DNA from: Bacillota bacterium
GTDB lineage: Bacteria > Bacillota > Clostridia > Acetivibrionales > DSM-1351
Length of the DNA stretch: 5,289 nucleotides
Direction of reading: 5' to 3'
Assembly: GCA_023417285.1 (NCBI GenBank)
Contig: JAEZFR010000318.1
Span: 1 to 5,289, forward strand
Part shown: positions 1 to 5,159 of the stretch, piece after piece
Layout of the letters: each line of letters opens with the position of its first letter
How positions within the stretch are numbered: position 1 is the stretch's first letter
Position numbers and translations under genes: made by a program
The notes under the pieces: generated by a model
What the model was told of the DNA's origin: nothing
What the model saw: the letters and a program-made list of their open reading frames with translations, nothing else
The model's database searches: none

Positions 1-510
1 CCAATACAAGTGAATGTAGAGTTAGCAAATTATAAAACTCAAGAAAACGAGACGCAAATACGAAATTATACTAAAAAGGAGTCGCTTTTTAATACCATTA
101 TAATAAAAATGTCTATTACAGAGAGAGAGAGTGTTTGGAGCAAGATAGCATTAAGAATCATTAGGAATAAAAAAATTTTTCTTGGGTTTTTTATCAATCC
201 TCATAATAATGGATTAATATGTTTAGCTTCACAGTTAAATAGAAAAATTGTAGAACAAGTTGAACAAGGATTTTATTTATGTATAAATGATCACCTGTAT
301 AGTAATTTGAGCTATAGTGTTCCAGTAACGGAAGAGTTTAATTTTATTATTGATAAAAATAGAGATATATCAGTAAATAATGTACAAAAGTGTACTATTA
401 AACCTGTAATTTTGTGTAATAAACTTCCCTTAAACTTCTTTATAAGGTTGTTTATTAAACTATGTATAACTTCAAAGGAGAAATACCATACGATTAAGGT
501 TGTACAATGA
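1..510 (+). CDS. Unrecognised protein, 3' part only (5' end outside window)
   Basis: The frame is open from the first base of the window to a TGA at 508-510 (about 169 codons visible). The earliest in-window start is a GTG at base 10 with no room for a ribosome site, so the true start probably lies upstream and this is treated as a C-terminal fragment. I do not recognise the family. The visible part is rich in Ile, Asn and Lys, with a predicted mixed alpha/beta pattern. It has a basic helix-like stretch (TERESVWSKIALRIIRNKK) followed by a hydrophobic strand (IFLGFFI), and a hydrophobic segment near the C terminus (LPLNFFIRLFIKLC) followed by a basic tail. That segment is too interrupted by Arg and Lys to call a membrane helix with confidence. 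A 12-base AG dinucleotide run lies inside the coding region at 120-131. The next gene starts 17 bases after the stop with no terminator between, so the two are probably co-transcribed and may act together. Confidence 0.6.
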   Translation, partial: PIQVNVELANYKTQENETQIRNYTKKESLFNTIIIKMSITERESVWSKIALRIIRNKKIFLGFFINPHNNGLICLASQLNRKIVEQVEQGFYLCINDHLYSNLSYSVPVTEEFNFIIDKNRDISVNNVQKCTIKPVILCNKLPLNFFIRLFIKLCITSKEKYHTIKVVQ

Positions 511-527
511 ATACATAGGAGGTAAAT

Positions 528-1538
528 ATGAAAGGAACTAATGTATGTATTTGGAAGTTGGAAAAAGGATTTGAAGAAATCATTCCATTGTTATCCATTG
601 ATTATTCGGAACCAGTTCAGGAACTAGCAGCCTTTGATTTGCCAGAACGGGACAAAAGATTAGAGAGAAAATGGCTAAAAGCAGATACGCTTGGCTATGT
701 TGCTCAAAAATATGAAATTGATAATAGTCAAATTGAATACTTTAAAGCCGTAGCCCATATGGAAACTCATTCTGTTCCTAGATATGGAATTATAATAGAT
801 GGTATCCCACTTCCCAAAGATGCAAGAGTAAATCCAATCAATAGTACAGTTATATTTGCTGATGTTGCACATAGTATTTATGCTATTATAATTGGATCAA
901 AATCTAATGAGGGAAGGCTTAGAAGTAAGCTAATGAAGACTTCATCAAAGAGGTCGGAATCAAAATGGGGCGAAGTAATATTCAGGGATATCCCACAATA
1001 TACATTTGATAAAAATTTTTATTATTGGATACTAAGAAATAAGGGACTAGCCTTAACAATAGATGAGAAAACTATGTATTTGGAAGATGTTAGGGGTTTT
1101 CGTAGTGATGCTGAAAGAAAGGTACACTCATATTCTGGAGAAGGTTCAAATATAAGTGAAGAAATTCCATTAAAATCCCTTGTAAGTATGGATGAAAGAT
1201 TAGTGAGTTTATACATAATGATTAGGTATAATAATATTAATTATAGTTTTTCGCTAGATTATGATGGTAGAATATCATTATATAAACCAGAATGTGGAGA
1301 ACATGCTACTGAAACGCCAAGAATAATAGAGACAGAAAGCTTAATATTATCTATTTACTTTCAGATAATACCGTTTTTAATTCAAAAGTATAATGTAGCA
1401 AAAGAAGAAGGTTGGGATGGCATTCAAACTCAGTTTAAAAAAGAGCTATCGATTGATGTTATTAAAAAACTTATGTTACAAAACGGATTATCAGTAAATG
1501 AGTTAATGGATGGACTAGACTTGGTCGTAAATAATTAA
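528..1538 (+). CDS. Unrecognised 336-residue cytosolic protein
   Basis: This is a complete reading frame with a strong Shine-Dalgarno (AGGAGGT, 517-523) four bases before ATG 528, which fixes the start. It has no signal peptide and no membrane helix, so it is probably cytosolic. I do not recognise the family. Three regions can be seen. Residues 1-85 are acidic and charged. Residues about 85-175 form a beta-rich region (RYGIIIDGIPLP, VIFADVAHSIYAIIIGS), then a basic segment (GRLRSKLMKTSSKRSESK), then an aromatic stretch (FDKNFYYWIL). Residues about 176-336 end in a helical C terminus (KKELSIDVIKKLMLQNGLSVNELMDGL). The basic segment followed by an aromatic core could suit nucleic-acid or partner binding, but no catalytic motif is evident. 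The gene follows another unrecognised gene after 17 bases and ends at a terminator, so these two are a separate unit from the signalling genes downstream. An accessory or defence-type role is possible but not shown. Confidence 0.85.
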   Translation: MKGTNVCIWKLEKGFEEIIPLLSIDYSEPVQELAAFDLPERDKRLERKWLKADTLGYVAQKYEIDNSQIEYFKAVAHMETHSVPRYGIIIDGIPLPKDARVNPINSTVIFADVAHSIYAIIIGSKSNEGRLRSKLMKTSSKRSESKWGEVIFRDIPQYTFDKNFYYWILRNKGLALTIDEKTMYLEDVRGFRSDAERKVHSYSGEGSNISEEIPLKSLVSMDERLVSLYIMIRYNNINYSFSLDYDGRISLYKPECGEHATETPRIIETESLILSIYFQIIPFLIQKYNVAKEEGWDGIQTQFKKELSIDVIKKLMLQNGLSVNELMDGLDLVVNN

Positions 1539-1547
1539 TATTTATTC

Positions 1548-1579
1548 AAAATTGTCTTTGAAAAAAGGCAATTTTTTTT
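1548..1579 (+). terminator. Rho-independent terminator after the 336-residue gene
   Basis: A 12-base-pair stem (1548-1559 with 1564-1575, including one G-T wobble) closes a GAAA tetraloop at 1560-1563. The 3' arm merges into a run of eight T (1572-1579). It begins nine bases after the stop codon at 1538. It separates the upstream pair of unknown genes from the exported-protein gene that follows. Confidence 0.85.
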
Positions 1580-1642
1580 ATACCCCAATATCTTAATAGA
1601 TTCTCAATAGCTTTTAAATCGGTAGGATTATCCATTTCGATA

Positions 1643-1697
1643 TCCCAAAATATTTGTAGAAAACTAATTTGTATTTACATATATTGGGAACTAATAT
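1643..1697 (+). promoter_or_regulatory. Putative promoter and dyad operator of the first exported-protein gene
   Basis: An imperfect inverted repeat spans this leader. The left arm at 1643-1658 starts TCCCAA and ends GTA, and the right arm at 1676-1689 starts TAC and ends TTGGGA. A plausible promoter lies inside it: TAGAAA (1657-1662, four of six matches to the -35 consensus), 17 bases, then TATATT (1680-1685, five of six at -10). A second option is TTGTAT (1669-1674), 17 bases, TAATAT (1692-1697). The heptamer AACTAAT occurs twice, at 1662-1668 and 1689-1695. The region must hold the promoter because a strong terminator lies upstream. The exact boxes are uncertain in DNA this AT-rich. Confidence 0.35.
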
Positions 1698-1727
1698 ATC
1701 ATTAAGAAAAAATAAAGGAGATGACCT

Positions 1728-2099
1728 ATGAAAAAGAAAGTATTATTAATAACTATGATTTTTACAATTTCGCTTCTTACTCAATTTGCGTTCGCTACAT
1801 CAAAGTCAGCAAACTATTATGTTGCTAAATGGGAGTATGTAGTAAATCAGAATGTAGATCATTATGAAGTTTCGTTAAGGTATTATAATAATGCAAAAGG
1901 GACGTTACAAATTAATCACAAAAGTACAGATGTTAATAGTTTGACATTATTTCAAAACATCTATAAGGATGGCTCAAAATTTAATGTTTGGGTTGGTGCA
2001 TATGATGCTTCTGGAAATGTAATAGCACAAGGCAATACGCCATTTTATACAACTCTACAAAATTATAAAATTAGTGAAGTAACCGTTGATTTATCCTAA
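1728..2099 (+). CDS. Small exported protein with FN3-like domain (first of two paralogues)
   Basis: The gene encodes 123 residues and starts at ATG 1728, seven bases after AAAGGAG (1714-1720). Residues 1-23 are a typical signal peptide: a basic start (MKKK), a hydrophobic core, and an AFA motif before a likely signal peptidase I cut after Ala23. There is no lipobox Cys, LPxTG motif or second membrane helix, so the mature form of about 100 residues is predicted to be released or held at the surface by other means. The mature part looks like one immunoglobulin/FN3-type beta sandwich: Trp35 on an early strand, HYEVSL at 45-50, a variable middle, then DGSKFNVWVGAYDASGN at 81-97, resembling the G-x-x-Y-x-V-x-V end of FN3 domains. 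The gene at 4556 has the same plan. A terminator follows, so it is monocistronic. It may be a target or extracellular partner of the two-component system starting at 2421, which is inference. The FN3 call rests on pattern only. Confidence 0.85.
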   Translation: MKKKVLLITMIFTISLLTQFAFATSKSANYYVAKWEYVVNQNVDHYEVSLRYYNNAKGTLQINHKSTDVNSLTLFQNIYKDGSKFNVWVGAYDASGNVIAQGNTPFYTTLQNYKISEVTVDLS

Positions 2100-2133
2100 C
2101 ATATAAAATATAATTTTATAATCTTTGTCTTTT

Positions 2134-2163
2134 AAAGCCTTGATGAATATTATCAAGGCTTTT
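2134..2163 (+). terminator. Hairpin terminator after the first exported-protein gene
   Basis: A perfect 11-base-pair stem (2134-2144 with 2152-2162), GC-rich in its middle (GCCTTG/CAAGGC), closes a seven-base loop. It is followed by a short T run (2160-2163) that is then broken by GC. The T tail is weaker than in the other two terminators of the window, so some read-through is possible. It lies 34 bases after the stop codon. Confidence 0.75.
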
Positions 2164-2319
2164 GCATGTTTTATCAGTTTGTTGTGCAATACGTTTTTAG
2201 TTCGCAATAGCTTAAAAATGTGATTGATATTTATATTAATTTAGGAATAATTCATATCTGTTTGACCCTGCCCAAATAAATCAGTGATTCACTAAAAGTA
2301 TACAATAGACTAATTAAAT

Positions 2320-2348
2320 TTCAATTTATTGGTAATATATGTTATAAT
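2320..2348 (+). promoter_or_regulatory. Extended -10 promoter of the two-component operon
   Basis: A perfect extended -10, TG-T-TATAAT (2340-2348), is paired with a poor -35 (TTCAAT, 2320-2325) at 17 bases. A TG extension commonly compensates for a weak -35. Transcription would start near 2354-2356, giving a leader of about 65 bases before ATG 2421. A weak -35 is also typical of promoters that need an activator, so autoregulation by the encoded regulator is possible. Confidence 0.55.
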
Positions 2349-2350
2349 AT

Positions 2351-2376
2351 GGTAGTAATTATTAAACAATTATACC
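2351..2376 (+). repeat. Inverted repeat at the start of the regulator leader
   Basis: GGTAgTAATT (2351-2360) is complementary to AATTATACC (2368-2376) with one bulged G and a seven-base loop. It sits at the predicted transcription start, so it could be a 5' stem that stabilises the mRNA, or an operator overlapping the start site. The stem is AT-rich and weak, and the feature could be chance. Confidence 0.35.
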
Positions 2377-2420
2377 GAAATAAACCATATATATCACAAA
2401 GAAGTGAAATGAGGTGAAGT

Positions 2421-3158
2421 ATGTACCATATTGCTGTATGCGATGACGAAGTAGCAATTTGTTCTCAAATTGAGCAAATGATTCTAAATTATGAAAAGTT
2501 ACTGTCTGATAAAATAGAAGTAGATGTATATTATTCTGGGGAGGAATTGTATAAGTTTCTCATATCAGGAGTTAATTATGATATGATTTTTTTAGATATT
2601 GAGTTAAATCTATTAAATGGAGTCGCTTTAGGTGAAAAAATTCGTGACGAATTAAATAACGAAAATGTACAGATTGTGTTTATCTCAGGAAAACAAGGTT
2701 ATGCTATGGAGCTATTTAAAATTAGACCTTTAAACTTCTTGGTTAAACCCCTTAGTGCCGAAAAAATTATTAAGGTAGTGAAAAAAGGAATAGAATTATC
2801 AAATAAATCAAATCAGTATTTTATATATAAGCAAGGGCATAGTACCAAAAAAAAATTAATACAAGATATTTTATACTTTGAAAGCATGGATAGGCAAGTA
2901 AACATGTATACAACAACATCGGAAATAATAATCTTCTACGGCTCACTATCAGAAATTTTTATACGGGTAGAAAACTTCCAATTTCTCAATATACACAAAT
3001 CATATCTAGTAAATTATAACTATATCATTGAGTTTAATTATGATCATTTAGTAATGTCAAACAAAATAGCCTTACCCATAAGCCAACAAAAGAGAAAAGA
3101 AGTACGAAAAATACAGATGACAATAGAAAAGGAAAACATGAAGAATGGAATTATCTAA
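2421..3158 (+). CDS. LytTR-family response regulator (AgrA-like)
   Basis: This 245-residue DNA-binding response regulator has the usual length for the AgrA/LytR type. Residues 1-120 form a receiver domain: acidic pocket Asp8-Asp9 in AVCDDE, phospho-acceptor Asp59 in MIFLDIEL, Ser89 in VFISG, and the conserved Lys109-Pro110. All key residues are present, so it should be phosphorylatable. Residues about 133-235 form a LytTR DNA-binding domain, with the DILYFES strand, the family signature FLNIHKSYLVN (188-198) and the late LPISQQKRKEVRK element. Such domains usually bind two direct repeats about two helical turns apart next to a promoter. The start is set by GAGGTGA at 2411-2417. The 3' end overlaps the kinase gene by 14 bases, so the two are translated together and the kinase is the expected phosphodonor. 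Likely targets are its own promoter and the two exported-protein genes, which is inference from position. Confidence 0.95.
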   Translation: MYHIAVCDDEVAICSQIEQMILNYEKLLSDKIEVDVYYSGEELYKFLISGVNYDMIFLDIELNLLNGVALGEKIRDELNNENVQIVFISGKQGYAMELFKIRPLNFLVKPLSAEKIIKVVKKGIELSNKSNQYFIYKQGHSTKKKLIQDILYFESMDRQVNMYTTTSEIIIFYGSLSEIFIRVENFQFLNIHKSYLVNYNYIIEFNYDHLVMSNKIALPISQQKRKEVRKIQMTIEKENMKNGII

Positions 3159-4422
3159 ATACCAAATAATCACTCTTGTGTTATTAATATTTGACACTTA
3201 TATAGTTTATAAATATATGAGGGCATTATTTCATAGAAATAATGCAAACAAAATTATAGAGTTAATTACCTATATAGTTTATTATGTTCTTTTATGTGCT
3301 ATCTTCTTATTTGAAAATATGCCAATAATTATATCGATTTATAGTTTTATATCCTTCATAGGCTTATCATATAATTATCAAGCATCTTTAAGTAAGCGAG
3401 TTTGGTCATCTGCTTTAATTTGTGCAATACAAATAACTGTTGAATGGATAATTTATGTTCTCTGTAATAATTTCTTAATAGATCTACATCGTATTGATTA
3501 TAATTCTTATCCAACTTGGGAAGCTATTACTGTAAGAATAGCAAACTATATTGCAGTTTATATGTTTTCTAATCATTTTAACTTAAAAAATGAAGCAAAC
3601 TTGCCAACTAGATTTTGGGTTTCTATAATTCTTGTTCCTATTACATCAGTATTAAGTTATATATTATCAATTGGAATACCAAAAATTATTTTTGGTATGA
3701 AAGTATCTTTAATTTTGATATTAATCACAAATTTCTCAGTTGTTTATTTATATGAAGCAATATCTGCTGCATTTACAGAAAAATATAATCACATACTTAT
3801 ATCAAAACAGAATGAATACTATAATAATCAGTTTGGACTTATGAAAAATTCCATAAAAGTGAGAAATGCTCAAAAGCATGATTTGAAGAATCATTTATCT
3901 GCAATAGATACCTTATTACACATGAATCAAAGTGGTAAGGCAATAGAATACATTTCTACAATGATGGACTTATGTGAGGTAAAGAGAGAATATTCCTCAT
4001 CAGGTAATGTGGTTATTGATAGCATTCTTAATTATAAGATACAAGAAGCCGAACAAAATGGGATTGCCCTTAATATAGAGCTAAGCATTCCTGAGTGCCT
4101 TGGTATTATTTCATTTGATATGACAGTTATATTAGGGAATATCATAGATAATGCAATCAATGCTACAAAAGAGCTGGAAAAAGATAAAAATATAAATCTG
4201 ATAATAAAATACAATAAAGGCAGGCTTATAATAAAAATTAATAATCCTTTTAATGGTGAAGTTAAATATGAAAATAATAGATTAGTTACCTTACATAAAG
4301 ATAAAAATAAACATGGAATTGGTCTAAATAATGTACTAGCTACCTTAGAAAAATATAGCGGATCAATGGAAATAGAACACTTGAATAATATTTTTTCAGT
4401 AATGATATTAATGTTCGTATAA
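3145..4422 (+). CDS. Membrane GHKL sensor histidine kinase (AgrC-like)
   Basis: This 425-residue sensor kinase is of the AgrC/quorum-sensing HPK10 type. Residues 1-207 form a polytopic sensor with about six or seven hydrophobic helices (near 7-25, 38-57, 60-77, 87-108, 127-143, 157-177 and 182-207) and no large extracellular domain, as in peptide-sensing AgrC proteins. A linker helix leads to the phospho-acceptor His245 in KHDLKNHL (244-251). The HATPase domain follows, with N box GNIIDNAINA (331-340; Asn332 and Asn336) and G box KHGIGLNNV (389-397). Both catalytic boxes look intact. The start ATG lies within the end of the regulator gene, with AAAAGGA at 3127-3133 upstream, so expression is coupled to the regulator. 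No terminator is visible between this gene and the exported-protein gene at 4556, so read-through into it is possible. The signal is unknown, because no AgrB/AgrD homologue lies in this window. Confidence 0.93.
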   Translation: MELSKYQIITLVLLIFDTYIVYKYMRALFHRNNANKIIELITYIVYYVLLCAIFLFENMPIIISIYSFISFIGLSYNYQASLSKRVWSSALICAIQITVEWIIYVLCNNFLIDLHRIDYNSYPTWEAITVRIANYIAVYMFSNHFNLKNEANLPTRFWVSIILVPITSVLSYILSIGIPKIIFGMKVSLILILITNFSVVYLYEAISAAFTEKYNHILISKQNEYYNNQFGLMKNSIKVRNAQKHDLKNHLSAIDTLLHMNQSGKAIEYISTMMDLCEVKREYSSSGNVVIDSILNYKIQEAEQNGIALNIELSIPECLGIISFDMTVILGNIIDNAINATKELEKDKNINLIIKYNKGRLIIKINNPFNGEVKYENNRLVTLHKDKNKHGIGLNNVLATLEKYSGSMEIEHLNNIFSVMILMFV

Positions 4423-4450
4423 TAAAAATTATTCAAAGTCAAAAAATCTT

Positions 4451-4477
4451 AGTTAACTACATAAAAATATGTAAGTT
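4451..4477 (+). promoter_or_regulatory. Possible activator site upstream of the second exported-protein gene
   Basis: AGTT occurs at 4451-4454 (within TTAGTTAAC) and at 4474-4477 (within TAAGTTTCT), 23 bases apart and in the same orientation. Overlapping this, AACTACATA (4455-4463) and TATGTAAGTT (4468-4477) form an imperfect inverted repeat around AAAA. The published AgrA site is a pair of 9-base repeats containing AGTT about two helical turns apart, so the spacing and core fit loosely. The site ends directly at the predicted -35 box, a usual place for an activator. This is a weak match in AT-rich DNA. Confidence 0.35.
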
Positions 4478-4505
4478 TCTACAAGTATATGCACACCCAT
4501 ATAAT
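4478..4505 (+). promoter_or_regulatory. Promoter of the second exported-protein gene
   Basis: A perfect -10 box TATAAT (4500-4505) is preceded after 16 bases by TCTACA (4478-4483, four of six matches to TTGACA). Transcription would begin near 4511-4513, leaving a leader of about 44 bases. An ATG at 4508 would then lie at or before the transcript start, which supports ATG 4556 as the real start. Confidence 0.5.
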
Positions 4506-4541
4506 TAATGGTAATTTTATGTAAAAGGCATACACAAAAAT

Positions 4542-4549
4542 GGAGGGAG
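4542..4549 (+). promoter_or_regulatory. Ribosome binding site that decides the start at 4556
   Basis: GGAGGGAG lies with its GGAGG core nine bases before ATG 4556. The in-frame ATG at 4508 has no such site and would add 16 polar, basic residues (MVILCKRHTQKWRESN) ahead of a perfectly formed signal peptide, so it is not used here. Confidence 0.8.
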
Positions 4550-4555
4550 TCAAAT

Positions 4556-4933
4556 ATGAATAGAAAACTATTGTCACTTATAACAATATTATGTATTTTT
4601 ACAGTATCATTACTTGGTCAAGTCGCTTATGCATCTGAGTTGAATTCTACTAATGTAGTTGATCAAGTAAATGCTAATGGTACAGAAGGTAAGACTGTAA
4701 CATGGACAAAGATTTCGGGAGCAACTCAGTATCATTTAACTTGTAGGGATATTACTTATGGCGCAGACGGTCCATATTTATATGATGATTATTGGGTTGG
4801 AGATGGAGATACTCGAGAGTTTACTTTCTTAGATTACGAATTAGAATCGGGTCATCGGTATAAAGTCTATATTGCCGGTTATAATGCCGATGGCAAATAT
4901 GTAGGCAGCAGAACCCAATCTTTTTTATATTAA
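4556..4933 (+). CDS. Small exported protein with FN3-like domain (second paralogue)
   Basis: This gene encodes 125 residues from ATG 4556. Residues 1-26 form a signal peptide (MNRK, hydrophobic core, then AYA with a likely cut after Ala26). There is no lipobox, sortase motif or further membrane helix, so the mature form of about 99 residues is predicted to leave the cell. The mature part has the FN3-type pattern TVTWTKISGATQYHLT (48-62; Trp50, Tyr59), an acidic aromatic middle (YLYDDYWVGDGD), then LESGHRYKVYIAGYNADGKYVGS (96-118), where G-x-x-Y-x-V-x-I-x-x-Y matches the end of such domains. It shares this plan with the protein encoded at 1728, although the middle regions differ strongly, so the two are diverged paralogues or members of one fast-evolving family. 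It is probably transcribed from its own promoter and perhaps also by read-through from the kinase gene. A strong terminator ends the unit. The function is unknown; an extracellular ligand, adhesin or modulator of the kinase are the options suggested by context. Confidence 0.87.
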   Translation: MNRKLLSLITILCIFTVSLLGQVAYASELNSTNVVDQVNANGTEGKTVTWTKISGATQYHLTCRDITYGADGPYLYDDYWVGDGDTREFTFLDYELESGHRYKVYIAGYNADGKYVGSRTQSFLY

Positions 4934-4975
4934 GTAAGAAAGAAGTATAAAAAATTATATTTATGTATGCCTTAT

Positions 4976-5017
4976 ACTAAACTGTGTTGAAGCATATTGC
5001 AGCACAGTTTAGTTTTT
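4976..5017 (+). terminator. Rho-independent terminator after the second exported-protein gene
   Basis: A perfect 11-base-pair stem (4976-4986 with 5003-5013) extends by three more pairs, one of them a G-T wobble (4987-4989 with 5000-5002), around a ten-base loop. It is followed by five T (5013-5017). It lies 42 bases past the stop codon and probably ends both the two-component transcript and the exported-protein transcript. Confidence 0.85.
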
Positions 5018-5159
5018 ATTATGCTCGTAACATGCTTGTGTTGCATCGCAATTGCCTGATATTACATTTTATAGTGATAAGTTGTAAAATAAAAGTTGTG
5101 AACATTAGTTTTATAGTCTGTATGAAATTTACTAAGCCTTAAAAATATGGGGGTTGTAT

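Larger units (their letters stand above)
2164..2420. other. Intergenic region upstream of the two-component system
   Basis: No gene is supported here. The longest open stretches are 14 codons from 2166 and 22 codons from 2349, and neither has a ribosome site. From left to right the region holds: the tail of the terminator; unremarkable AT-rich sequence; a TTTGACC at 2261-2267 that resembles a -35 box but has no good -10 at the right distance; a perfect 11-base palindrome AGTGATTCACT (2283-2293); ACTAA repeats at 2291 and 2309; the promoter at 2320-2348; and a leader hairpin at 2351-2376. The ribosome site for the regulator gene is GAGGTGA at 2411-2417. Confidence 0.6.

Noticed and set aside
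675..872. Minus-strand open frame of 65 codons
   Set aside because: It lies wholly inside the well-supported 528-1538 gene, has no ribosome site, and has low-complexity Ile/Asn/Cys content typical of an antisense shadow.
985..994. Perfect 10-base palindrome GGGATATCCC
   Set aside because: It lies inside the coding sequence with no promoter nearby, and is explained by the codons for Arg-Asp-Ile-Pro.
1022..1216. Minus-strand open frame of 64 codons
   Set aside because: It is also inside the 528-1538 gene, with no ribosome site or recognisable protein pattern.
2166..2210. 14-codon open frame after the first exported-protein terminator
   Set aside because: It has no ribosome site, has no recognisable pattern, and begins within the terminator tail.
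1601..2220. Near-identical short sequences TTCTCAATAGCTT (1601) and TTCGCAATAGCTT (2201), both just after terminators
   Set aside because: One mismatch over about 13 bases is expected by chance in several places in an AT-rich window of this size, and there is no shared structure around them.
2349..2417. 22-codon open frame in the regulator leader, a possible leader peptide or AgrD-like propeptide
   Set aside because: Its ATG overlaps the -10 region, so it would not be in the transcript. It has no ribosome site and no Cys/Ser plus acidic-tail pattern expected of an AgrD peptide.
4032..4442. Minus-strand open frame of 136 codons
   Set aside because: It is antisense to the conserved HATPase domain of the kinase, whose motifs are intact on the plus strand. 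Its hydrophobic look comes from reading AT-rich codons backwards.
4508..4555. Upstream in-frame start for the second exported protein
   Set aside because: It has no ribosome site, would put a basic polar stretch before the signal peptide, and lies at or before the predicted transcript start. ATG 4556 has a strong GGAGG.
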